Source of the DNA: Coniferiporia sulphurascens | Lineage: Eukaryota; Basidiomycota; Agaricomycetes; Hymenochaetales; Hymenochaetaceae | Length of the DNA stretch: 64,000 nt | Assembly (NCBI GenBank): GCA_002794785.1 | Contig: NBBA01000004.1 | Coordinates: 124,001 to 188,000 of the forward strand | Reading direction: 5' to 3' | Shown: piece by piece, positions 1-9,676 of the stretch | Numbering within the stretch: the stretch's first letter is position 1 | How the letters are laid out: the number at the start of each line of letters is the position of its first letter | The notes under the pieces: generated by a model | The model's input: the letters and a program-made list of their open reading frames with translations, nothing else | Told to the model about the DNA's origin: nothing | Databases searched by the model: none | Position numbers and translations under genes: made by a program

Positions 1-560
1 CATCGCCTTTATCAGCATTAGTTATCTTTGCTGACTAATTCTATTTGTATGCTGACTGATCCTAGTCTCATGATCAGTCAGACTCTTCTACCAGTTTCTA
101 TTCCCTTCCATGCTGACTGACCTTTTTCTTTGCTCAGTCAGCATTCCATCATGTTCCATAGGCTTCTACTCATGTATATAAGGACTTGCTTTCAGAGCAC
201 TAAGCCTTAAGCTTGTGCTCTTTGTTCAATAGAGCCTACTCATTCACTATCTCCTCTGCAGGATATTAAGTCACCAGTCACCAGTCCACCAGTCTACTAG
301 TCCTTGGGGAAACCCTGACTCAATTATTGTCTTGTCTCTACCTTGTTCCCATTTGATTGATCCCTGTCAATTGCTTATTAAGCCTTACCTAACCAGTAGG
401 CTTGATACTTTGAATCACTGGGTGATTAACCTGGGTGTGTGGGCCATCTGAATCCAGTGCCTACAGTGGGCCACAAGCATTAATATACCTAGTTGAGCAA
501 GGGCCAGGTACATTCTCATGGGGGGGGCTGCACAGCATCAAGCTACTGATAACTAATCTA
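1..560. repeat. LTR-like remnant, family not assigned
   Basis: AT-rich non-coding DNA with LTR-like hallmarks: a TATATAAGG box near 174-182 and then a stretch (AAGCTTGTGCTCTTTGTTCA, 210-229) that matches the R-region-like part of the family C LTRs at 16.8, 45.9 and 55.4 kb. Near 110-145 TGCTGACTGA faces TCAGTCAGCA, giving short inverted copies. The element runs off the left window edge, so no boundary or target duplication can be set. It is best read as a diverged relative of the family C LTR followed by internal sequence. Confidence 0.4.
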
Positions 561-636
561 GCTTTTTGAGAGCCCCTAACTGTTAGTAAATTGATGAAAA
601 TTGTGGTTGCTAGATTGACAGATTAGCAAGATCAAC

Positions 637-1311
637 ATGGAGAGACCCGTAAACGTAATTGACACCAGGGGATTATGTCAGAGATGTAAAGATGCAAATC
701 TAATTAGCTGGAAGGTATTTAACATGGCATGTGCCATGATAGGAGCAAATGCAGGATATGACAACTGTCAAATTATATTTGATCATACTACAAAGGAAGT
801 ACCAGTCATGGAAAGATATGAAGTTATAATTGAACATAGAGCAACCATGTTCTCTTATCAACTAAACAAGTATGTAGTAAACACTTATGTCAGAACTAGG
901 ATATGTAATCAGCCACATGATAACTTATGTTATCAAAGAGCAGTGGTAGCACAAACTGATTATGTGGGTAACACCCACCAAATAGTTCATAATGTAAATA
1001 AACAACTATGAGAACAAATGTTTGCATACATGAACAACTTCATAGCCAAAGGACATACAACAGTAGATTGAAGAGAACCAATTGGACAGGAAGCAATAGC
1101 CACAGACAGAGAGATAGTCATGTGCTGGTTTAATGAGGAACCATCATATTGAGTACCACCTGGCTACAGCAGGATCACCAATTTCAGGAACATGGGACCT
1201 GAAGAGCTCTTTATGCTAATAGACAATAGGACACCAGAAGAGACCCCTGCATTAGGATTAATAAATCTCTAAGACACATCAATGGTAGAACATCTCAGTC
1301 ATCTCAAATAG
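637..1311 (+). pseudogene. Degenerate LTR-element ORF (gag-like, unassigned)
   Basis: An open frame of 124 codons (637-1011) begins with ATG and continues in the same frame past TGA codons near 1009, 1069 and 1151 before a TAA near 1270. The protein segments on both sides of each TGA remain plausible, so this looks like one decayed ORF. No zinc knuckle, protease or reverse transcriptase motif is visible, so the gag assignment is only inference from position between LTR-like flanks. The all-TGA pattern of early stops matches that in the copia elements further right. Confidence 0.4.
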
Positions 1312-1739
1312 TAAACAGCATTAAGCCACAAGAAGATAAGATCAAGAAGGCAAGCATAAGTGCTGAGCCACACAAGTATATCTAAGCATATGGTTATAAT
1401 AATTAACCAATGGGAGCATGGTGATCAATTGAAGACATAATTGATGGGAGCCAAGTATAGCACATTGCACAGGAGAATCAATTAGGAAACTAGGAGAAGC
1501 ATCATAGGTACTGTATAGTAAGTATCCAAGACTGGTTACCTCAGATATTATACTGTATGACTTGATGAAAACTAGGGGAAGGTTCTAGCATAAGATAAAG
1601 ATAGCATGGTAGGCTGTAGAACATACTGGAATAGACTGTTGACTCATAAAACACTTAGTAATAGTAAAACACATGTACAAGCACATACTGGAATGTTCCT
1701 ATAACTTATAAATTGATAGTAGTATGTAGTGGTACATAC

Positions 1740-1990
1740 TAGAATGTAGTAAATAGGCTACAACATGTAGGGTATAAAAGCCCAACATAAAATTGTGGTA
1801 AAAAGCAGTTTAATTCACTCTTGTCTCTTACCACCATCATCAGCTCTAACACTCTAGCAAGTGAAGGGTACTAAAGCCTACCCTAAACTAACCAGTAAAT
1901 TGTGTGAATCTGTTATCACTTGTTTCTAACCCTTAACCAGGGAGCAAATCTAACACTAACCAGATAACTGGAGGGCTTCGCCCCCCCAAT
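1740..1990 (+). repeat. LTR-like segment with TATA box
   Basis: The segment contains GGGTATAAAAGCCC (about 1769-1782) followed by a pyrimidine-rich leader and a tail ending near the hairpin-prone GGAGGGCTTCGCCCCCC stretch at 1971-1987. Layout and composition fit the 3' part of an LTR. It does not resemble the other LTR families in this window. No partner LTR or target duplication was found, so the element family and exact ends are unknown. Confidence 0.3.
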
Positions 1991-2929
1991 AACTTGACAT
2001 AAGCACCCTTGTTGTTGACACTGCCCATGCTCATAGGTCCCCAAGCAGAAAGGATGAAGGGCCATGAGCCAACAGTGACAGTGCCACCTGTTAGAAATCT
2101 TGGGGTGTGCCATTGCAGCACAGGTCAGTCCTCATCAATAAACAAATTCTTCGTGGCTGTTTCCAACCAAGAGCATACATGGAGCTAACTACGAGTAAAA
2201 CTTCACAGAGCGTGAGACGTAAGTACCAAATGTAGTCGCATAGTCAAGATTACCAAATCATAATTCCAACACCACCGCAGATGAGGATCTGCACGCCCTC
2301 TGCAAACTGCCTCAGAACAGCTGTAAAGTAGAAATGAAAGAAGTCAGATACTGGAAGGTAGCGTGCGGGAGAGACGACAACGTACACGTGCAGTTGAAGC
2401 AGCAACTTAAACGGGCGCATAATAACATATTATAAGCGCTGTCCCCTTTGTGCTGCTCATCGCTGTTATCGGTAATCGGCCGTATCTCAAAGAACTCGCG
2501 TGGACTCATCCTGCCTGCCCTAAGCCGCCGCAATTGATATAAACGAGCAGCACGATACCATGACGAAGAGGACCTTTGATTTGACAAAACAGCCCTAGTG
2601 TAGACGAGGATGTTGTCTTTTCAAACGATATTAATGTCGTTGTGCGTCTCGTCTGAGAACGCGTCGATCTTCACGTGCGTTGAGAAGTTGGTCCGCGCAG
2701 AAGGCGAGGTACTCGACTAGAGACCCAGCAGTTCCGTGATGCACGCGGTCGAAGTGCAGGCAACGCAAAACGCCAGATTGGGAAACCGACGGCTCGAGAC
2801 AGCGACGATGACCACAGAAACACGCATCCTCGGTCGCGAGCAGGTAGGAACTGCCGATACGAGCTTCCAAATTTGAATCCTGCTCTTACGTGCAAGTTTG
2901 CTCGTCTAGACACGTCTCACGCGGACTAT
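1991..2929. other. No supported gene
   Basis: Several short ORFs occur on the minus strand, but none has a recognisable domain, a splice-consistent partner or a paralog here. Sequence before about 2.93 kb might hold the decayed most 5' urease exon (a GCGCAGAAGGCGAGG stretch near 2696 is weakly reminiscent of the urease LAQKR segment), but the match is too weak to count. Confidence 0.4.
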
Positions 2930-3657
2930 GACTCAACAAGGGAGGCGAGCACGCAGGGCCCACGGGCAAACGCTCCGTCTTCGAACTCATGCGACTCATG
3001 AGGGGGTGCTCGGATGGCGGGATATTTTCTCCATCGTTGTCTCTGTTATCGCGAGATAAAGGTCGAAGGGACTTTCCGTGACGGTGCGACGAGTATTCCC
3101 TACCACGGTTTCTTCCAAGCACCATCGCGACCTCGTTCGCACACTGATCCACTAACCACTTCCCTATCTCCGCGTCGGAGTACGCCCAAGAAAACGCGCT
3201 AAGGCGGCGATTGTCGGGGAGCTTCTCATTGCGCGGCCTCGAACCAACACCGGAGACAGGACCGTCCATATCTTATTCCTCTAACGCCAAGCCGCCGTGA
3301 CACGCTCCACCAGTCCAGGTCGGCTTGCATGATCGCTCACTTGGGAGAACGCAGCACTTGTTGTACAGATGCCTTTCGATCCGGGTGACACGGAGGACGG
3401 TCAAGCTCCTCGCTATGACGAGCAACAAGGTCATTTCAGGCGGGGACACGCCAGCGTCAGTTGTCGTTGGCCTTTGGCGTACAGACGGGATCGATGTGCG
3501 GTCGTATAAAGCGGGTTCGGTTCCCGAGCTTGGTGCGCTGATTATTCCGTCGGGCGCGCGAGGCGCCGTATGCTTCCCTACGGTCGATGATAATGTCCGA
3601 CAAGTCCGCTGTTGTTCGGCTGCTACACGATATACGAGTCGAAGGGACTTCTTATGA
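2930..3657 (+). pseudogene. Degenerate urease fragment (gamma, beta and start of alpha parts)
   Basis: Reading across several frameshifts, the plus strand encodes pieces that follow the order of the intact urease at 9.7-12.9 kb. They are GKRSVFELM near 2970 (intact GKHSVSELM), EIKVEGTFRDG near 3055 (intact [11 protein letters not shown]), PISASEYAQENA near 3165 (intact [13 protein letters not shown]), NTGDRTVHI near 3250 (intact NNGDRPVQV), a TVKL...ISGG block near 3395-3440 and PTVDDNVRQV near 3575 (intact [10 protein letters not shown]). The nickel-site region of the alpha part is absent. With frameshifts and truncation it cannot make urease. The similarity is scattered and diverged, so it is an old duplicate in the opposite orientation to the functional gene, or the remains of an ancestral second copy. 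Confidence 0.8.
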
Positions 3658-3660
3658 TAG

Positions 3661-4855
3661 ATACACCAAGATACGGTAAGCGCACTTTATACCTAGCGTG
3701 ATTCTGGCCACCCTAAACGACTACATCCGCTCTCCCTTATCACCGCTACACCGGCATACGCACACAAAGACATGCCAGGGTGCGGTCAGCAAGTCTGAGG
3801 TCAGAGGTCAGACCCGAGTGACTCGACCATAGAAATAAACTGCTTCAACTTTTTCTCACTTACTAAGCTTTACTCTATCCCTGTGAATTGTGGTAGGCAT
3901 GTTTGAAGCCCGCTTTAATGTACCGTGTACTCCAGTGTTCTTCTCCGGGTGCCAGGTTCTCCAGGGGTTAAGGGCGAATGCATAGGCATAGTGACAGTAC
4001 AGCCACGTAATTGGCTAACCGTCCACCCTCAAAAATTCTTGCGCATGGAGAGAAGCCAGTACATGCTGATGCTCGATCATGTACTCCGGATACGTCCATA
4101 GAACCAGAGCTTCATCAGGTGTGCAGCCTGCTCAACTTGGAGTCGTCCGAGCGCACCGGTGCGAAGACAAGCAGCTGCTGATTTGATGTACCTGGGAAGG
4201 TTGTCCGAAAAAAAAGTTCCCGTTTTCAAAGATGGAGGCAATGAGAGAAAGAGAAGATCAAAAAGGCACGAAGATCACAATCAAGGACACAGAAGGCGTC
4301 GGCATTCCCAGTATATGAATAGCTGCGAGAAGAGTCGGACATGGAAGAGCAACCAGGAGAGTCAAGGGCTCAAGTGCCGCAAGCGGCCATAGGCGGCGGC
4401 CACTGACCTGTTAAGGCATCGGCTATCAGCGGCGGTGTGTACATCACGTGCGCGGCCGTATGCTGAAGCTTCGACTTCAAGTTGTCGTTGTACTTTGTCT
4501 TCCGCACCGGGCTGAATGAACGCGACTATGAGGGAACAAACGAGCGACTGTCTTTGACTCCCAATGAAAAGCAAGAAAATGAAGAAAAAACAAAGGACGA
4601 AGGCATAATAGGGCAGTTGCTTCGACACGAAAGCGGGATCAGACAAGAATGGAGAGAAACACCGGAGCAGAGCCACTTCGGAACACTGGCAGCTTGTTGA
4701 TAAGGCAGTCGACTGGATCACCCTCTATGCTGTTCCTTTTCCCTCGGAATATCAATGTCTACAAATACTACACCTACGCACCCGAAGCGGTCCCTTCCCC
4801 CGTCCTCGCTTTCCGATCTCCCTGGCCAAAGAAACGCAGGACACTCTCGCCTGCG
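3661..4855. other. No supported gene
   Basis: No ORF here has a recognisable product. The frame of the downstream gene is open from 4649, but its similarity to the paralog at 27 kb begins only at the methionine at 4856. The stretch before that is therefore treated as upstream or leader sequence. Confidence 0.4.
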
Positions 4856-5920
4856 ATGTACGCCTCTACTTCTGCGGCACCGACTCCAACACCGCGTGGG
4901 CTCAAGCCCCTCCGCCTGCACTGCTCCGCGCTCTCTCTCCCCATTGGCACGGCACGCTCCGCTCCGCCCCCTCCGGCTCTCCGCCCGAGGCTGCTCTACA
5001 CGAATGACGGCATGCCCATTCCCGTGCACGCGCTTGAACGCACACCTGCCTTCCTTGAGAAACGCGCATATCGCTCGAAGCCTTCTAGGGCTTGTGCACT
5101 CCCAGTGCGTCGCACCCGGCTCGAACGCTCGCCTCTGAACCCTTGCGTGGACCTCGATGACGAGAACAAGAGCAATGAAACTTACCTTCCCCCGCCCCGT
5201 CGCGGGTACGAGCCTCATATGTGTCTCCGCCGTGCGGCTCTTGAAGCATGTCTTCGCGCAACACCTGCTGGCTGCGCAGATCTCGCAACGTATGGTCGTG
5301 TGATGCGCTCGCGCCGTCTTGGCGTTGAGGCTGACATAGATACTATGGAAGGGGGAGAGAGGGAAATAGTACGGACAAGAACACGAGCGGGCGTACAGGA
5401 TGCGCGAAGTGCTACGCGTGAGCTAGAGCGGCTCGTGTGCGGCGCCGACGACGATATGGACATGGACATGGACGTCGACATTGAATTAGATGGAGAGACG
5501 GTTACAGGAATAGAATCAATCGCATTCGACAACGACGAGGACGTGAGGAAGCAAGATGACTCAAAGGTCATCGTCCGAGACGTTGAGATGCATGAACCTA
5601 CACCACCGCCAGTAATTCCCGCCCCCACCCGACTAAACTCCACTCCAGCGAACCCTCGGCGCCCGTCCATCCGTACTCGCAGCTTCACAACTCCCTCACC
5701 ACGTCAGCGTACGCGCCCACACCCCCCACGCCGCACCCGCACACAACCATGGCCGCTCTCACCTATGGTTGGTCGAGTCGCCTTCCCCAGCACGACTCCA
5801 CTCCCATACGCGCTTGCCTCACCCAGTTGGCACACTACCTACGCTAGCACAGGGCGTGCTGTACCCAGGTCCGTACCCACGGTGCAGGTGATTCCGCTCT
5901 CGGTATGCATGTACGCATGA
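4856..5920 (+). CDS. Unknown protein, paralog A of a two-member family
   Basis: I do not recognise the family. The start is set at the methionine at 4856 because similarity to the minus-strand gene at 26902-27837 begins exactly there (MYASTS). Shared blocks in order are LLYTNDG..PI.VH, RTPA..E..AYRS, CLRRAALE..LRATPAG..ADL, EGGEREIV, AGVQDA.SATREL, and an acidic run CG.DDDMDMD. After that come a low-complexity acidic stretch and a Pro/Arg/Ser-rich basic tail. There is no signal peptide or membrane segment. The simple reading ends at 5920. Alternatively an intron at 5903-6013 (GTATGC to a long pyrimidine tract and TTTAG) joins in frame to a further 64 codons ending at 6208; that second exon reads open and plausible but has no paralog support. 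The composition suggests an intrinsically disordered, possibly nuclear protein, which is inference only. Confidence 0.6.
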   Translation: MYASTSAAPTPTPRGLKPLRLHCSALSLPIGTARSAPPPPALRPRLLYTNDGMPIPVHALERTPAFLEKRAYRSKPSRACALPVRRTRLERSPLNPCVDLDDENKSNETYLPPPRRGYEPHMCLRRAALEACLRATPAGCADLATYGRVMRSRRLGVEADIDTMEGGEREIVRTRTRAGVQDARSATRELERLVCGADDDMDMDMDVDIELDGETVTGIESIAFDNDEDVRKQDDSKVIVRDVEMHEPTPPPVIPAPTRLNSTPANPRRPSIRTRSFTTPSPRQRTRPHPPRRTRTQPWPLSPMVGRVAFPSTTPLPYALASPSWHTTYASTGRAVPRSVPTVQVIPLSVCMYA

Positions 5921-7066
5921 TCTGGCTCCCATTACTTCTTCGTTGTACGTCTTCCTTCTTTAAATTTGATTATGCGCACAACGTTGACTGAACTTTTTCT
6001 TTTTCTCCTTTAGCCATCCGCCCGTCCGCCCGTGGATTTTGTACTACCCCCTGACCCGACCACATTTGAAATTACGTACCTTATTCTTCGCATCTTCGCC
6101 TTCATCCTCTGTCCCTCGTCCCTCGTCCTTCATCCCCCGCCCTTGCTCCTTCACCTTCGCACTTTAGAAAATTTCCCCATACGTTTTTCGTTTCCGACGC
6201 GTCGTTAAGATGACGTCGCATACCGACATTGATGTTGATGTTGGCGCCGGTCCTTTCTGACACCGACGCTGACGCTGATGCTGATGGCGATGTCGATGTT
6301 GATGCAGGCCATCAGTAACCTTTGCTCCGTCTGGACACACCCGCCCATCCACACCTTCGCACGGCTACACACGCCGGGTTGGCCTCTCGTCTCTCCTTTT
6401 TTGCTTTCGTTTTTTATCCTTTCTCTCGTTTTCTTGGTTTGTTCGCTTTCGTTGTTCGTTCCTATGCCTCCCCTCTCCTCTTGGTCTCCATCAATCTTGC
6501 CGCGCCTCCGTCGCACTCATCTTGTACACGTATCCACACTCACATCGTACCTCCTCCGGATCTTCTCTCTTTTTCCTTCCGCCTCTCTTTCTCACTCACT
6601 CATTGGGTTTCTTCGATCATCGCAGGGACGGGTAAGAAGCTCGCGCCGGCCACGAAGCACCCCCCGGTGTCCTACTCTCACCTTACCATACGCTGTACCA
6701 CTTTGTTGATGTTTTACCACGTACTTGTCACATAAATTCTGATGTCTTGACCCTTTGTCGATTCCCTCAAGTTGTGGGATTCTCAATCAGTGAATAATCG
6801 ACCGGACCAAACGTACAAGTGATCGCACGGACGGACAAACTATAAATATCATCGAACGTACTAAGCTTACAGGGCATAGGACGAGCGCTTTAAATCATGG
6901 CCACGCGTACATCCTAACCAAAAAAAAAAGTGTTTTGATTCTTAAGTCAAACAATTCGAACGCCACGTTCGCTGCTTCAATGACTCGGAACCATTAACAC
7001 TTACCACGATTATACCCGAGCCAAAATAGATTTGATCATAAATTTAAAATGACCCAGACAATGTAC
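5921..7066. other. Mostly non-coding, possible 3' exon and acidic codon repeat
   Basis: Contains the possible second exon of the preceding gene (6014-6208). A GAY-GYT repeat at about 6225-6310, if translated, would give an Asp/Val/Ala run but has no gene context. A pyrimidine-rich stretch follows at 6390-6600. No further gene is supported up to the tRNA. Confidence 0.4.
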
Positions 7067-7140
7067 AGCGGCATGGCGCAGTGGTTTAGCGCGCAAGGCT
7101 CATAACCTTGAGGTCACTGGATCGATACCAGTTGTCGCTA
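7067..7140 (+). tRNA. tRNA-Met(CAT), initiator type
   Basis: A complete 74-nt cloverleaf folds by eye. The acceptor stem is 7067-7073 with 7133-7139, the D stem GCGC 7076-7079 with 7089-7092, the anticodon stem CAAGG 7094-7098 with CCTTG, the loop CTCATAA with anticodon CAT at 7101-7103, the T stem ACTGG with CCAGT, and the discriminator base A at 7140. Initiator features known for eukaryotic tRNA-iMet are present: the first acceptor pair is A-T rather than G-C, and the T loop reads ATCGATA, with A at positions 54 and 60 instead of the usual TTC start. There is no intron. The anticodon arm is exactly complementary to the primer-binding site of copia B at 39752. Confidence 0.9.
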
Positions 7141-7144
7141 TAAA

Positions 7145-7164
7145 TTTTGCTGTCCCATCTTTTT
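7145..7164 (+). terminator. Pol III T-tract terminator of tRNA-iMet
   Basis: A run of four T (7145-7148) four bases after the tRNA is followed by a run of five T (7160-7164). This is the usual RNA polymerase III termination signal. Confidence 0.6.
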
Positions 7165-7665
7165 CTTCCTATTTTTTACTTTAATTTAATTTGTGCGCTA
7201 GTCGTTATCGTCAGCACGTTAGTACTTGTAACCGATTAGGAGTCTTGACTTCTTTTTTTTCTTCTCCTGAACTCCTAAGTCACCGAGCTCCTAAACCACG
7301 CCCTGGCACCGCCGGAATTATTAGGGCACTGGCATGCTTCTAAACTATCGCGACAAATTCTATTAAGACAATACATTTTACTCATTACAGATAGGAGCTC
7401 CCGTGCAAATTCGAGTGATGGGCTGGGCTTAGAGGATACAGGTATAAGTACGAAAGAACATGATGTCTATTATCACATAATTGAGAAAGAAAGGGACGAA
7501 AGAAATCCATATGAAGTCGTCTTGAATCGTAAACTGTGATTGTAAATCGTGATCGAGGTCGGGGTCGTGTAATCAATCGTATAGGCTATAGCGCGACATC
7601 TTTAAATTTAGAACTCCAAATCCGCACGCGATTTTCTGAGGCGCTAACTTCAACTCTAACGCCAT
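7165..7665. other. No supported gene
   Basis: AT-rich spacer. The short ORFs here show no coding features that I can support. Confidence 0.4.
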
Positions 7666-8616
7666 CTAAACTTCCGGTAAGTCGGCCTGGGCAGAAGAGG
7701 CAGCTAACTGGCGGAGTGGAGAAGGACCAGGACCACCCGCTGGACGTTTCATGAAATCATCGTACCGCGTACGATCGAGCTTCTGCAGCAGCATGGCTCG
7801 ACGCGCCATGACTCCTGGGACGTGTGGGGGGAAGAGGAGAAGCGGGAGCGTCATTAGGCGCGTCGTTTTGGCAGGGTCGACAGTCGTCATCCAGTCCTCC
7901 GAGTCGCCAGATCCGGACGTGGGCGTGCAGACGAGGACTTGCTTGACGCGCGTGCCAAAGACGAGTAGTGGTGTATGTGCAGGCGGGGGAATGGGCCCGC
8001 GGAGGGTTTCGAAGTTGACGAATTGGGAGCGGGAGGGTAGGCGCGTGGGTCGGCGGGGTGTGTCCCAGTAGAGTCCTCGTTTTCCGTTTCGCTCGATCAC
8101 ATAGACTTGGATCCCGCTGCTGATAGGCGGCGGTGGACTTCTGCATGGACGGTCAAGAGCTTGTAGTAGGTATGTTAGATAAATAGAACAGGCGGAGAGA
8201 CGTAGTTGTGCCACTTACTGGTCGGCGCGTGCTCTGAGGACTCTAAGTTCATGCACGTGGATTCCGCCTCGTGAGTATGCTTCTCCCTCTCGGACGACTC
8301 CTCTCCCTCCGTAGCTCTCACTAAAGCGGGTACAGGCGCGTTTCCGAGAGCCAGAGCGTCGACATCCACGTCCTCGTCCCACACACGCGCGCCGTGTCTT
8401 TTCCTCGAGAGGTGCTTCTCGTCGACTTGCTCAGTCGTGGATATCTATAGAACACCGATCGGCTCCCCGCGCACTCGACGAAAGAACGGGACACACCATG
8501 TGTGTGGAGGTTTCAGCGATAGCCGCGCGAGAGACAGACTCCGATATGGTGCGCAGTAAGGCGGACGCGATGTGCAAGACGGAAACGGTCCTCATATTAG
8601 CCACCAGCGGGGACAT
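7666..8616 (-). CDS. Unknown protein, three exons
   Basis: Not recognised. The model has exons 8616-8497, 8444-8219 and 8159-7666. The introns are GTGTGT...CTATAG (52 bp) and GTAAGT...TACAAG (59 bp). Phases fit and the total is 840 nt for 279 residues. The first exon is mildly hydrophobic (residues about 8-22) but too polar around it for a clear signal peptide. Exon 2 is acidic and charged. The last exon holds the most protein-like part, IQVYVIERNGKRGLYWDT near its start and MARRAMLLQKLDRTRYDDF near its end, separated by Pro-rich text. No known motif is visible. The splice signals and consistent frame make it a likely real gene; the start codon is the least certain part. Confidence 0.5.
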
Positions 8617-9676
8617 TTAACGGTGTTTGCAGTGTCCAAGTGTAAGCACAAGCGTAGGTGGCTGTGGTCGCAGTAAAGGTTGATACAAAGCAAGCCGCTT
8701 TGGACGTGCTCAAGCGCGTGCGCGCGTGGCCGATCGATTGAAGTGGGTTGGAGTCGTGGTCGTGCTGGGTAGCTCCGGCCGAGGGCGGAAGGTCGACTCC
8801 GCTGTTTTATAGAGAAGCCAAAGGGCTCATTAATGCCCCTATCGAAGGCTCAAAGCGGGAGGAAAATTGGCGATGGCGCTTACGATAAAACAACTATGAG
8901 CACCGCTCATCCGCCGATGAACGCTCTATCGTCGTCGTCGACTCTAGCCGTTTAATACGCAGCTCGGAATCCGGTTCTGGGTGCTGTGGTGTTCTGCCGT
9001 TTGTCATGGCCAGCTCCAGTTTCTGTGACGATAACAAAGAGGAGACTGCCAGTATTTGATCCCGGAAATGGCTCGGAGTCGGATTAGCAGGACTGATTTG
9101 GCTCGAGTCGTGAGGAGCTGTGATGGATTTACTGGAGTCGTCGGAGGTTTGCTGGGCTGGGAGTGCTGCCAGACAGTGCCAGCTGGTCCCAGCGCCGTCG
9201 TTGTATCCTGACGGTTAGTAGCATCCGGAGACACCCGTCGCTTCCAATCACGACTTTTTTTATTTACGCGAAGTGTAAGGCACAAAATTTAGACTCGCGA
9301 TTGTAGTTTTTTCTAATCGGTACTTCAAGATAAAATGCCATACAGTACTGTATTCAAGATGTTCAAAAGATGACTTTGTCTGCATAGACAACTCCCATTT
9401 CTCCCGCACACGGCGACCTCCCAATTCGACACGAGCTTTTTATCCGACCTTCGTCGAAGGCTCCAACGGATGCAATTTTGTATTCGGTACAGTAGTGCGA
9501 TATCGATATTTGAATACAAAGCCTGGCACGGGACCGAACACACTACTCACGCGTGTCTTCGCGAACAGTAATAAAACTCATACAACATTCATGTAATCAA
9601 TCCAAAGAAGAAGAAAAACACAACAACAGCACCAGCACTCGGCGTTCCGACGCCTCAAAATCGGACCCAAGAAGGT
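8617..9676. other. Intergenic region, no supported gene
   Basis: Upstream sequence of the preceding minus-strand gene, with TTTTATAGAG near 8803 as a possible TATA element, and the 3' flank of urease. ORFs here are short and lack domains or splice partners. Confidence 0.4.

Noticed and set aside
6225..6310. Coding Asp-rich exon
   Set aside because: GAY-GYT codon repeat only; no start, splice sites or paralog support.
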